Counted from the first letter of the stretch, positions 43,398-56,543 are shown. The stretch: 64,000 bases of DNA from Haliclystus octoradiatus (GCA_916610825.1 OU744454.1:12403178-12467177), one strand, 5' to 3'. Program-made: numbers and translations. The notes: a model not told the origin generated them from the sequence alone.

Positions 43398-43475
43398 TGT
43401 CACAGAAAGTTGAGAGAAATTCACCGTTGCCAAGTACCAGTGTGTATACACCACTTTTGTTATTCCCACGTTCTT
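43398..43475 (-). pseudogene. Stray fibrinogen-domain exon 2 fragment
   Basis: These 78 bases match exon 2 of the fibrinogen-type genes from the FCDM region back to the KERGNN region, without the exon ends or splice sites. Units 1 and 3 lack it at the matching place. It sits about 570 bases downstream of the copy 2 stop codon. Confidence 0.8.
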
Positions 43476-44046
43476 AATAGTTTTTTGCAGCCTCTGTTCA
43501 ATTTGCATTCTTCATTAAGAAACTGCCAGAAACTGCAGTCCAGCTTGACTCCTCCTCCTGTTGAAATGTGCATAGTCCTGCCAAAGTTGGAGTTTGACTC
43601 CGGCTCGAGTACACAACTGATTTCTATTGTATCACTTAGAATAAGCTATTAGTAATGTTGCTCCATACCACAAACACAAGACAACATTACTTTCTGCTAA
43701 ATCTCATTTATAGCGTTTGCATATAGATGAAAAACAAATATACATTATATATTGATCAAGTGTTCTTTATAGTCTACAAACACTATTGTATATATTGAAT
43801 AATAACTATGATAATGATACAGTAATGTGGTTATACAAGAAAAGTACATTATCGCAATTAATTATATATGCCCCGTGCTCAAATGTATTCAGTTGAAACA
43901 AATTGAAATTCGTTTACAAGTCATTAAAGTGTTAATATGATAACTTTCGTAATTGATTGCATATAGCTTGTTACAACGTTATCATATAAAAGTGCACCTA
44001 GTCTGTATAATTGCAAAGCGTTGTTCAAAAGAAAGTAAAATGGTGC

Positions 44047-46653
44047 TTAATTCAATGATTTTGGTTTGATTTTCATTTCAGAGGCGCTAAGTGAACAACT
44101 GCCCTTCCATGCATACCAAATAATTCCTTTCCAATTACATGTTGGTTCTGATTTATTGTATTTACCATTAAGATTACTTGGAAGACAGTGTCTGTACCAC
44201 CACCCACCATGATAATGATCAGCGCAATCGAAGTATACTTTCTGATCCAAATCATAATCATAGGTGGAGAATTTCATATTGTTATGTTGAGTAAACGAAT
44301 CACCAGCATCTCCTATAGTTGAATAAATAAATAATAAGTAATTAGACAGAGCGATCCGATTTTGTCATGACTACGTTCAGATAATCATGCGCATCATACA
44401 GCTTCTGACTTCTGATAAGTAGAATTACAGTTTATATTTTATACCCTAAGACATCATAAAATTAATAAATGATATATGCGCCTTTGCTATGCCAACTTAC
44501 CACCTGTATATCCACCTATGGTAAGCTTGTAGTCATCTGATTCATCATTTACTCGAAAAGTTTCATATTCAGCATATCTGTGCTTATCACCAAACCAAAG
44601 GTCAATGCGAAGGATGTGAGGTCGATCAGTAGTGATTTCATGAATGGCATCTAATCCTAACCAAAACTCACGGTTAACATTCCCAAAAGTACTCTTATAC
44701 TCAATTCTGCTTCTTCTGAAATTTTCACTACCATCAATTCGTCGTTGAATCACCATCCATCCTAATATAAATAATAATTAAAATCGGTAAAACTTTTGAA
44801 ACGATAATTTCAAACATGATGTATCCGATTCTGAAACTATGGAATGATTCCTAGCAATTTGATTGGTCGCTGACCGTGCCATGTAGGTGAAACTCGATAA
44901 AGATTGGCGAGGTTTGAAGATGGTATTGTGGCCCCCAACAAATTAAAGAAAATAATCGAAATGGCAGAAAAACTAAACTTAAATTTGCACAATGGCGTAA
45001 AATTTATTTCGATCAGTAATGAATTTCCTCGCTGTGGTAAGCTGCTAGCAAAGGCGTAGTTTAGATCAAATTTTGCTAAGAAAAACGAGCTAACCTCTAG
45101 CCTTTTACCCGGGCTAATTACAAAATCAAGTCTCAATTGTCAACGCGCAGCCGTACATGTCTTGGCTCTTCATGATGTAATACCCGCTAGACAATCTCAT
45201 ATCCCATCACAATTAGATGGTACTCATGTGATCTGTATGATCAGTTGAAGGATGAGTTGTAATTCAGATCGAGGATTTGAATTAAAGTAGATCAGCTCTT
45301 CGACTTGAAATGATCCATCTTCTAAACGTATGGCCTGTTCCATCAAAAAATAGATTTCTTATAACGCGATTGCTTTCGCTTTCATGATGATTTTTCAATA
45401 GATCCAATTATTCATTTACATCCTGGATGCTGGTGATAAGTAACATTTATTCAAGACTATATGTAACTGACCTCCATCAGTTGTTTCCATGTCACAGAAA
45501 GTTGAGAGAAATTCACCGTTGCCAAGTACCAGTATGTATACACCACTTCTGTTATTCCCACGTTCTTTCAGTGTAATACAATCAGCAGCAGGCTATATCA
45601 AAGCAAGAAACAACCTCCTCTAAAGTTCTAGAACTATTATCAAATACACGAGTAACATTTATATATGCAAATACACATATTAATAGATTTTTAAATGTTG
45701 TTAATTCACTTAATGCATAGAATATTGTTAGTTAGAAGGTTGAAACAATTCAAAACTTTGCCATCCTTATTCCCAAATCCTCAAATACTATTTAACAATA
45801 TTTTCTCTGATATTTAACAGTTAATAGTAGAAATATAGGTATATACTTGTTGATAATGATCGAGAGCTGCCGTGGTCATTTTGACGATATCTATCATTAA
45901 CTGTTTATAATCAATAACTATAACAGGTCAGTTCTGTGATACATAATCATAAAATGAGTTTCAATATATTCAAATGCATTAGAAACGTGATTTCCAACTG
46001 CCTCTTTACCCCCATAACGGTAATAAAATAAGGAACGGTCAATACAGGTTTATATTTGAGCGCTGTTTGACCATGGTTTCATCGAAAATGCTCTATTTTC
46101 ACATTGACCTGCTAGTTGATGACTAGATGAATTTATTGAAATCTACAGAATTAACATTGAAAACTATGTTTGTTAAAAGTTTCTTGATTTATCAAGATTT
46201 TGTAAGCAAATAACAAATGTTTCAAGAAGAATGACTATACGATAAAAAAATTAGATTAAATATGATGATATATAACAATGACAATTCTGATGAGATGAAA
46301 TTTCATGCAAACCATACCTTCACAATTACAATCTTCTTCAAATATGTTGAATTTTCCTGTTTCTTTAAATCATCATTTCCTTCCCCACCAATAAAATCAT
46401 GCAAATGACATTCGATTTTATTAGAAGAATTAAACCCTTTAATAACTGTTAACCCAAGACATTGTTCATCGCCATCACAATATGCGGTGCATGATATTGT
46501 AGATACGTATTCAATTTCACGGTAGGGTTTTCCGATCAATGCCACTCCAATATGCTTCTTAAAGGTCGATGTTGATAAGGTTGAATTATGTTTAGATATC
46601 ACTTGCTCTGATAAACTGAATATAATCAACAGAAATAAAATGAAAGCGGCCAT
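44047..46653 (-). CDS. Fibrinogen-related PAN-FBG protein, copy 2, intact, 327 aa
   Basis: Exons are 46653-46318, 45592-45472, 44761-44501 and 44312-44047, with phases 0/1/1 and GT/AG sites. Residues 1-20 are a signal peptide (hydrophobic, ending SEQVIS). Residues about 35-90 form a PAN/apple-like domain with Cys 55, 59, 65 and 82. Residues about 113-327 form a complete fibrinogen C-terminal domain with DCITL, SGVYILVLG, FCDMETTDGGWMVIQRR, GSENF, NREFWLGLDAIHE, YDYDLDQ...DCA (calcium site region), GGWWYRHC and MKIKP. The MAAF start was chosen because copy 3 has a stop between the upstream Met and this one. The product should be secreted. Fibrinogen-related lectins often bind acetylated or microbial glycans, which is an inference here. 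Exon 3 ends three bases later than in the other copies. Confidence 0.9.
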
Positions 46654-46754
46654 CGCAGATGGTTCCTGTCGTTTATAGTTTTGTACGTAAAGGTATTTCA
46701 TTATGAGATTACTAATTGCAGCTATCTTTGAATTTATGGTAAATTATTTATTAT

Positions 46755-46835
46755 CGACGCTTATATCCTGCAGTATATAAGTGCTGTGAGATTGATTATA
46801 ACTGTTCCCGTTTAATACTTCACAAAACATCTGCG
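46755..46835 (-). promoter_or_regulatory. TATA promoter block of fibrinogen-type copy 2
   Basis: The same block as in copies 1 and 3: minus-strand cacttatatactgcaggata followed by taagcg, about 105-130 bases before the MAAF codon. Confidence 0.6.
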
Positions 46836-49218
46836 ATGGACAAATCATAATTTAAAACAATTATTTTAACAAACTACTCATCATCATTGCACTAAAAATG
46901 TTTTCAATATTATTTTTACATGACTTGACAATATTATAGACTGCATGAAGTCAACATGAAGTAGAAAACTAATAGACCTCAAGTTTTAAACTGAAAATTT
47001 TAGTCTTTTCATCGGGCGCGCTTGTCGATTTCTGACTAAAAATGCATGTCAAAATGTAGACATTGAAAACAATTATATTTCAATTCCAGCAACTGTCGGA
47101 ATTAAGATCTCGTTCTGATGTTATTTTACTGATGGAAAATAATTTTAAGCAATTTGAAAATGATCCCAGTGTGTGCAATGTGCAACTTTTTCAGTATAAA
47201 TCCTATTGTTTTAATTCGTCGATACCAGCGCACAACCAATATACTAGTCAAAACATGAATTTGATTCTCTTTACAGCAAGCATTCCAACAAGAATGCCAA
47301 TACAGCAAGATTTGTCCTTGTTTTTCAACATTTCAAATTGTCACCCAATTTCGAAATACGAAAATTAAACAAAAGTATAAGTTATATCAGCGTTGGGAAA
47401 GAGCTTCAAGCAAAGCTGCTTCTATTCAGTCAAGCTTTTCAATGTAGTGAAATATATTTTGACTGAACTGTTTCAAGCTATTCAGATTTTTCAAAACAGA
47501 AGGCATAAATATCCGTACTCACGTTGCAACAGCAACAAACGACCTCCACATCAATGTCATTCTACTTTCAGGGGCGACAAGACAGGATATACGCCTTTCG
47601 GGTCGTATTTGGTTGTCGTCAAGCGTAAAAGAACGTAAAAATTTGTTGGAATATTTGTACTAATCAACCTAGGAATAATTGTTGCAATTTTTCTTGTTTG
47701 AGTGTAGTAACATACACATAATTCATTAGATCAAGGCCACAGAGCTGACGAAACAACGAGTTTGAAAATTTTTCAGTTTTGACAGAGCAGTCTTTGATAG
47801 AAGATTGAACAGGGAGTTCTAATACTCGAGAATTGGTCTTACATAGCATAAGCTGGTCTTATGTAGCATTTCAAACTGACACTTAATGACGTCATAGATC
47901 ATCTGCACTTAAGAATTTCACGAATATATGAATGTTCAATATGATTTTGTGTGAGGATTAATGTGTGAGCTGTTAAGCCCGGTTTCCACTTGATGAGAAA
48001 TGCAGTGAAAATTTAGCGTACGTATGCGCTGTGTGACGTTGCACCAAAGCTTAGACCTTGCAGGTTCACTGCAGCTTTCGCTGAAGCAAAAACACGTAGT
48101 TAGAAATGATCCTACCTCTTTGCGGTTTGCTGCAGTGAAAATGAGTCTAACCAATGCTAATCATCTGAAAATGGTGTTGTCATGACACTTTAAATACCAA
48201 GATGGCGGGATGGAGTTTGTAGCATGTAATGTTTTCTTTCAATTGTCAATTGTGAACCTCCAGTCAGCAAATAAACACATAGCCTCTCCAGCGAACCAAT
48301 TCTTTTTCTCATGTGAGTATCCTTCCTTTTAATTTTTGGACCAATCGTGATATAAAACTGCTCAAATGTCGAAGGACACATCCGAAACGTTTATCCAATC
48401 GAGAATATTGAGTACATTTCATTCTATTTATATCATCAATTTCATACAATGGTTTTCCCAATCAATTGCGATTGATCTATTGTTGAATATATTCTGGCTA
48501 TAGCTATTACTTGAGCATCCAGAATTGTATATTATTACTTTGTTACTATTTGGTACTGAAGCGTATTTCATTCATCTTTTGTAATTGTATTTCATTCACG
48601 CCAAAAGGTCGTTGCGCCGAAAGTCCGTTGTAGTCGATTAGCTTTAAATTCCAACTGATGCTTATAATTTATTTTGTATTCCATTGTGTAATAAGCTTTC
48701 AAAAATTTCAATTAAATTTTAACAAAAAATTATATATCACAAATATAGATAAATAAAACGAGTCAAAAACAGAGACATGCTAATTGTAAGATACTTGCCT
48801 GATGATCACTGTATGGCATGTAACTCGGAGTAGCGTGAGCAGGATGTTTCTTTTTTGTATATTTTTTTTTATTTTGTATTTTGTGTTTGCTCTGATATTT
48901 CGGCGCAACGGACTTTCGTTGCAACGATTTTCGGCGCAACAATTTTTGCCGCAACGACCACTAGGCGCAACGGCATGCACTTGCCATATAGAGGCTCTGT
49001 AACGTATTTTATCTACATAATCATTATCATCATCCTCTCCCTGACGTTCGCCACCTAAAACGTTATATCAAAATAAAGAATGGATCAACAGTAAAAAAAG
49101 GTAATAATTATTATCGTAAGTTACAGTAAATGATCATATAAAATTATTATCGTAAGTTACTGTTTAAATAAAATTATTACGAAGTCCGTAGTTGAAGATA
49201 TTCAAGTTTTTGTTGTCA
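46836..49218. other. Upstream part of unit 2 and repeats
   Basis: Holds copy R3 of the dispersed repeat (47.27-48.26 kb), a segment shared with 25.4 kb (48400-48515), the ggcgcaacg inverted repeat (48601-48975) and the tandem repeat at 49030-49218. No gene is recognised. Confidence 0.6.
48601..48975. repeat. ggcgcaacg inverted-repeat sequence
   Basis: The left end ggtcgttgcgccgaaagtcc (about 48606) is matched in inverse by ggcgcaacggactttcgttg (about 48902). The right side then repeats ggcgcaac-like units several times up to 48975. It could be a short transposon with repeated ends. Confidence 0.5.
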
Positions 49219-51712
49219 TCGAGGCGAGGTGATTCATCAAGAACGGACGTGTTTCGGCGCGCGGTTTCATTTGGAAGTTTCATTGTCCTATACGCACACT
49301 TTTATTAGTTGCTGCGGTAGCCAGAAAATTACCATCAATCCACTTCCCCAATTAAAACTTAAGCCAAGGTTTTGTCGACGAAGTTTTTCGTTCTTAGAAA
49401 ACACTTGCTGCAAGAAGAAAGCGTAACTCTGAACATCGTAATAGAAACAGAAATCGTCACAAACTGAAGTCTTCCAGTAAACTTAAACTTAACCCTAACA
49501 CTGGGATTAGTGAAACACGCGATCGAGTTGATGACGTAACTGACTGTCTGCGCACGCGCAGTTGAATCCATAATGGCTGCGACTACCGGTCAAATAGACA
49601 CTTCGTGATTTAAATGATAATTCCCCTTATTTAATTGATCCTATATTTTTCTCTATGGCCTTACTCCGTTAAATTATGTGTATCGTAAACCTCTGTCAAG
49701 ACGCGCTACTTTCTTTGGTCCGAAAGGCCGCAAAGAACGTCTTGATTATATTCTCACTAATTGTCCACGTTTATTTTACCATTGTGATACTATAGCATTT
49801 GCTATTCCATCTGATCATCGCCTTGTTTTCTCTTGCATGAAACAACGTATCCGGTACTGCAAATAAAAGGCGGTGTCATCCCTATCTTGGGAAAGTCTTT
49901 CAGAGTTTTCACAAGCGTTTAACGACTGTCTTGAGAATTCTCCAATGGTCGAACGTCTTTTGGGTCAGTGACGCAATCATCACACAGGTAAGATATGAAT
50001 TGAAACTTGCTAAAAAACAATTACGTGATTGTTCTCCTGCTATACACAATATCAGTCTTTTGCAATCTATTGTTAATCAAAAGCAATAGATCTTGCCGCC
50101 GCTCATAATGCCATAATCGAGCATGAATTATGCACGGCTAGTAATAGTAATAAGCATTGTATAGCATGGAAAGAGGCTACTATATTTAAATAAATTAGCA
50201 CCACCTCCTAATTTATCCCCTCTTGATATGTCCAATTATAATAATTATGCTCTATTCTATTTTCTATGAAACCCCATGCGTCTCCTGGACCAGATGGAGT
50301 CCTAACCCTGACACTTCGAGAACCTCTTGTACAAAATGAGCTACTTAACATCATGAATGCCGTTTTGTCAGGAAAACAACAAGTACCGGGTCAGTGGCGA
50401 AGATCAGCTGTCATCACCGTCAACAAGAAATCGTCTAGAGACCTAGACCAATAGAGGAGTGTCACTTTAAGTTGTACTGCAGGGAAAGCTAATAATAAGA
50501 TTCTACATAAAAGGCTGGCGTCAGTAATTGACCCATATTTAAGATACAATCAAAATCATGGCAGGAATAGCCGGTCATCTTTAGGCCAAATTCTATCAGC
50601 TAGGATATTGTTCGAAGGCTGTAGGACACATTAAAAAGACATTATTGCAATTTTTATTGAGTTCAAAAAGGCCTATGACACCGTCTTATTAAAATGCAGA
50701 ATCCCAGAAATATTAGATTTCTACTGCGGCCTTTGTTGGAACTCACTATGGTGATACTGACGATTTCCCGACAGCTTGTGGCGTACTACAGGGTGACACA
50801 TTGTCCACTTATTATTTACTCTTTTTATTGATTATGTTTTTCATATTTCATGCCCCGATTGTTTCAGTTTTACCCTTGATCGTGGTAGGTCTTCACCTCA
50901 TCCAGAGCGCAGCGCATCCGACCTCTCATTCGTTGACGATTTTACTATCTTAACGAATAGCATATCTGATGCACAACAACATCTTGATGAAGTTGGACGG
51001 GTTGGTAAAACGGTAGGCTTGACAATTAACACGACTAAGACGAAATTTATTGCTTTAGGCATAAAACAGGCACACCTTGCTACATCAAATGGTGACATAG
51101 AACGTGTAGATTCGCTCAAGTTCCTAGGTTCTGTACTTCAATCTTCTTCAGATGATTTAATGATGATGACCACGCTTGGGCAGGCATCAGAGGTCTAAAT
51201 AAATTCAAGGCGTCCGATGTCATCACTGACGTTAAGTTAAGACTGTTCTGACACACGATAGAACCTGTTCTATTATGCATCTGAAACGTGGGCTCTATCA
51301 ACCTCACTTTTGACCCGACTTGATTCAGCTTATGACGCCATGCTTCGGCATGCTTTAGAAATACATTGGCCAAACTTAATGTCTACTGCTGAACTTAGAA
51401 AACTTTCCCCTTCTGCCTCTGCTATTGCTCACCAACGTCAGATGTCTTTTTTAGGTCACATCGGAAGATATCAAAGACGTATGCCCCTCAACTGCTGCAT
51501 GACATGCTTCACTTGCAACCGAAGGAGATGTTTTGACGGAGCTATGGGGGAGTAGTATCTTTTCAGAATGTTTTGTATCGTGAATTGTGTTATTTACAAG
51601 TTTCTTTTTCAGCTATGTCTGACCGTGATTTGTGGCGTTCTTTGTGTAGCAAATATATAAGATGTAAGAGGGATGGCACATTCCTATAATGTGACTGTCT
51701 ATACTACTACTA
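49219..51712 (+). mobile_element. Decayed LINE with 7-bp target duplication
   Basis: The element is bounded by gttgtca at 49212-49218 and 51713-51719 and splits a copy of the tandem repeat. Comparison with 42465-42480 and 42620-42640 shows the joined target. Inside are a late endonuclease piece (49678-49866, RLDYILTNCPR...PSDHRLVF), reverse transcriptase pieces (50266-51120, including ASPGPDGV, FIEFKKAYDTV and AKKTVGLTIN-like sequence) and a C-terminal piece (51240-51555, ASETWALSTSLLTRLDSAYD). Many breaks show it is dead. The clade is uncertain. The C-terminal pattern recalls RTE- or Proto2-like elements. Confidence 0.75.
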
Positions 51713-53099
51713 GTTGTCACGGCAAAGTCCCCCCCCAGAGCAACCTATTTACAGGGGTGAAAATTGCAAAATGTCAACCTCAAAAGGATACCTCAAAAGA
51801 TTTCCATCACATACCCTAAAACGTTTTTCTGGATTTTTAAGAAGGTAAACATTAATATTTGAACGTCCCATTACACAAAAACTCCCCCTGGGAATGGAAC
51901 TTTCTATCACGATCTAATACTTTTTCTAAAAGCAATTGATTGCAAGTAGTTTTACGTATTCTGAAGAGATGATTCGATAGATGATGATGATTTTTTATAT
52001 GGAAATGCACCAGTATAACGTTCACTGATTAAATTAGACCTATTACCAGAATTCCATATATTTTTAATGCTTCAGAATGCAAGCAAGACAGTTTTCACCA
52101 GAGGCCAAAACATTCGCAAACAGTTATAAATCTGACTGGAGGTCATCATAGAATCGTCCAAAGAGAATCAAGGAATTGGCCAATGATAATCGAGCAAAGA
52201 AAATCGTCAAGTCAAAATTGTGATCACTAAAATGCTTGAATAAAAAATGAAACCCAATACTGTAAAATACATAGGTTAACTTATAAAATATCATGTACTA
52301 AACATATAGGCTTCTTCGAGATTAATCTGAGAGTAATATCCTGACCAGAGGTAAGCAGAGCAAAAGATTTCAGACTCCTAATTCGAAATATGTCTTTACA
52401 GACATGTTTGACTCCACGTCCGACTTCAGAAATATAAGAAAAATATCCTCAGACTGTAATTCCAAAACATTTCAGGAAAACTCCTGCAAAATGTGGAAAA
52501 ACCGTATAATTTATCAACCCAGAATTAACCAAACATAGAAAGGTGCAAAATTACTTAACTTACTCTGAAAGTATTTGTTGTAACCTCTGTATAACTATGC
52601 AGGCAATTTTCAACCTCTCAATCTTCATTGAGAAATTACCAGGATTATATTCTGTTGTCCGGCTTCGACTTCTCCTCCTTTTGAAATGTGAATAGTCCTG
52701 CCGGAGTTGGAGTTTGACTCCGGCTCATGTACACAACTGATGTCTATTGTATTGTATCATTTATAGCGTTTGCATATAGATCAAAACCAAATATACATTA
52801 TATATTGATCATGTGTTCTTTATAGTCTACAAACATTATTGTATATATTGAATAATAACTATGATAATGATATAGTAATGTGGTTATATAAGTAAAGTAA
52901 ATTATCACAATTAATTATATATGCCCCGTGCTCTAATGTATTCAGTTGAAACAAATTGAAATTCGTTTACATGTCATTAAAGAGTGAATATAATAAAGTT
53001 CGTAATTGGTTGCATATAGCTTGTTACAACGTTAACATATAAAAGTGCACATAGTCTGTATATTTGCAAAGCGTTGTTCAAAAGAAAGTAAAATGGTGC

Positions 53100-55400
53100 T
53101 TAATTCAATGATTTTGGTTTGATTTTCATTTCAGAGGCGCTAAGTGAACAAGTGCCCTTCCATGCTTTCCAAATAATTCCTTTCCAATTACATGTTGGTT
53201 CTGATTTATTGTAATTACCATTAAGATTACTTGGATGACAGTGTCTGTACCACCACCCACCATGATAATGGTCAGCGCAATCGAAGTCTACTAACTGGTC
53301 AAAATCATAATCATAGGTGGAGAAATTCAAATTGTTTTGTTGAGTAGACGAATCACCAGCATCTCCTATATAGAAATAATAAAATAAAAAAAATTAGACA
53401 CAGCGATTCAATTGTGGCATGAAAAATGGTCAAATAATCATGATTGATTTTTCAGGACTTCTGAATTCTGATGTGTGAATTAGAGTACACATATTATACC
53501 CTATGACATGATAAAGGTAATAAATGTCAATAAATGCTATGTGCTGTTATCTATTACCTGAATATCCATCAATCGTAAGCATGTAATCATCTGACTCATC
53601 GTTTACTCGAAAAGTTTCATATTCAGTGTATTTGTGCTCATCACCATACCAAAGGTCAATGCGAAGAATTTGAGGTCGATTAGTAGGGATTTCATGAATG
53701 GCATCCAATCCTAACCAAAACTCACGATTGATATTCCCGAAAGTACTCTTATACTCAGCTCTGTTTCTTCCGAAATTTTCACTTCCATCAATTCGACGTC
53801 GAATCACCATCCATCCTAACATTAACAAAAATTATGCTGTATTCCTCCCTAACATTACAATGGCATAAATTTGGTTTCGAGTTGTAATTTTCTTGTTTGT
53901 GTGACCTGCCACCAGAAAAGTATTATAAACCAAATTTCGAAAAGAAAAAACAAGATTAGATCTAGCCTTATGGTAGACGTTATGACAAATAATAAAGTCT
54001 CAATTGTCAACGCAGAGCTGAAAAATCACAATTCGATTGTGCTCATTTGATTTTGAGATCAGTTTAAGGCTGATATGTTCTTCAAAGGATTTGAATTAAA
54101 GTAGACCAGATCTTCGACCTTAGCCGACAATTAATCTTCGAAATGCATGGCCTGTTCCCTCTAAAATAGATTTCTTGTGATGCGTATGATTTCACTTTTA
54201 TTATCATATTTCAATACAGTAGAAACCGTTTATAACGGCACCCCTGGGGAATCTAAAAAAAGTAGGTTAAGGCGATAAGCCGTTTTAATAACCACTTGAA
54301 AAAAACTTCTATCATGATAGGTGGCTTTGTACCAGTTATGTCAAGACAACCCACGATATTCCATGGCAACCCCAAAAAGCGTGCAGGTATAGGTCTATAC
54401 CCGCACGTTTGCGGTTATAGATCTATACCTGCACGGTTTTAGCCAATCAACTTGAGCACAGGTTTTGAAATTGGCGACTAGCTGCGACTGATTGAATATG
54501 TTTTCATAAAATCAACTTAAATGTATACTTTATAATTGAAAATTCAATTGAGAAATAAAAAAAAGCAACAACTTGGGATTTGCTACATTCAGATGTAACT
54601 TTTACTATATGTTTCTAATATTGCAAACATATTGAAATCTTCGCGTTATATTTTTAATTGATATTCGTAACAATTTCATTCAAATTGCATTTAATGAAAA
54701 GTCAATGACCCATTAAATTAGCCAAAACAAATCATTGTTGTGGTGAAATTGATAAGAGATAATTGATGTTCCAGACAAAGGTTATGTTACATAATTATTA
54801 AAATGATTAAATCACTCTTGTGAGCGGGCCTTAATAGCCGATATTCCAATAAAACAATAGAACAATAGAAATTACGTCATTTTTAATTAAGTCGATATTT
54901 AACTTACCTCCATCAGTAGTATCCATGTCACAGTGAGCTGAGATAAATCCACCGTTGCCAAGTTTTAGTGTGTATACACCACTTTTATTATTCCTACGTT
55001 CTTTCAGTGTCTTGCAATCAGCAGCAGGCTATATCAAAGCAGAAAAGAAAACACTTTTTGAACAATATAAACTACTTGCGACTTATTACGATAATTGAGA
55101 ATTACACAAAACATTTTGCTCCTCTCAAGTACACCAACAAGTATGATGTTCGTAAATTAAACAAATATACGACAAACATAGATGTCTCTAAATATAAACA
55201 TAATAGATTTTTGAAATATTGTTAATTCATTTAATGCACAGCAATTTGTTATAAAGTCGTTGCGTTTGCTAAATTTGGTACACTCGGAAAAATCAATCCC
55301 TGTACAATCTCAGAATAAAATCCCTTTTTCAAGAAAATGCCATCACTTTTCATTTATTTGTTAGGGTAAATCTGCAAATAGATTATATCTGAAAAATTGC

Positions 55401-55464
<64 letters not shown>

Positions 55465-56543
55465 CGTTGCCTGGTTTAATAGAAATATGTGCTAATAATA
55501 ATAATAATGATTTTTCTATTGTGACGTAATTTAATATGCACGCTCAACTGGAAATACATGACTTTCACATCACAACGGATAATGTAAAATATATTAATAT
55601 AATTTACAGCTAATTTTTCTACAATCGAAAATTCATATTCAAATTCAAAACGTTGCAATTCTCATTCCTAGACCATCAAATACTAATTAACAATGTCTTC
55701 TCTGATGTTTAACAGTTGATGGAAGGAAAGGTAAATATCGGCTGATAACGAAAGAAGGCCGCCACACTCATATTATGACGATATTCATCAATCCTGATAT
55801 CAATAACTGTTTTAGTGAATGACTAACAGGTAAATTTTGTGATAAATAACCATAAAATGAGTTTTCAACGTATTTAAATGCATTGTCCATCGCCTCTTTA
55901 CGCCATAATGGTAAGAAAATAAGGAGCGGTAATACAGGTTTAGATTTGACCGCTGTTTGACCAATCAAAATGCTCTATTTTCACATTGACCTACTAGCCG
56001 ATGACTAAGTAAAATTATAGAAAATTACAGAAATAACATTGAAAAAAATGCTTGATAAAAATTTCTTGGTTTATCAAGTCTTTGTAAGAAAATAACAAAT
56101 GTTTGAAGAAGAATGACTGTATACGATAAAAAGATTAGATTAGAAGTTAGATTACATATGATGATATATAATTATGACAATTATGATGAGATTAAATACA
56201 TGCAAAACAATACCTTTACCATCTTCTTCAAATATGTTGAATTTTCCTGTTTCTTCAAATCATCATTTCCTTCCACACCAATAAAATCAAACAAATGACA
56301 TTCGATTTTATTAGAAGAATTAATCCCTCTAATAATTGTTAACCCAAGACATTGTTCATCGCCATCACAATATGCGGTGCATGATATTGTAGATACGTAT
56401 TCAATTTCACGGTAGGGTTTTCCGATCAATGCCACTCCAATATGCTTCTTAAAGCTCGATGTTGATAAGGATGAATTATGTTTAGATATCACTTGCTCTG
56501 ATAAACTGAATATAATCAACAGAAATAAACTGAAAGCGGCCAT
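53100..56543 (-). CDS. Fibrinogen-related PAN-FBG protein, copy 3, intact, 324 aa
   Basis: Exons are 56543-56214, 55028-54908, 53815-53558 and 53365-53100, with the same phases as copies 1 and 2. Exon 1 is six bases shorter at its 3' end (KKMVK instead of KKIVIVK). The signal peptide, the four PAN-like cysteines and all four fibrinogen-domain cysteines are present. Domain landmarks are DCKTLKERR, SGVYTLKLG, HCDMDTTDGGW, NREFWLGLDAIHEI, YDYDFDQ...DCA, GGWWYRHC and MKIKP. The sequence upstream of MAAF contains an in-frame stop, which fixes the start for the whole family. Exon 1 is a mosaic: IIRGI and HLFDF match copy 1, while TAYCDGDEQ matches copy 2. It should be secreted. Ligand unknown. Confidence 0.9.
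54217..54460. repeat. Possible pogo/Tigger-type transposon end with hairpin
   Basis: The sequence tacagtagaaaccgtttata followed by acggcacccc resembles pogo/Tigger termini, which start CAGT after a TA target. A 22-bp imperfect hairpin (gtgcaggtataggtctatac and its inverse) lies at 54391-54440. No opposite end was found. It is in intron 2 of copy 3. Confidence 0.35.
55402..55464. repeat. (AAT)n microsatellite
   Basis: About 20 uninterrupted AAT triplets in intron 1 of copy 3, absent from copies 1 and 2. Confidence 0.95.

Larger units (their letters stand above)
42640..48510. repeat. Segmental unit 2 (fibrinogen-type gene unit)
   Basis: Homologous to units 1 and 3. Its 3' flank differs by carrying a stray exon 2 fragment at 43398-43475. 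Its last part contains copy R3 of the dispersed repeat. Confidence 0.8.

Noticed and set aside
46653-46701. Upstream Met (MKYLYVQ) as start of the fibrinogen-type genes
   Set aside because: Copy 3 has a stop between this Met and MAAF, and only MAAF is followed directly by a signal peptide core.
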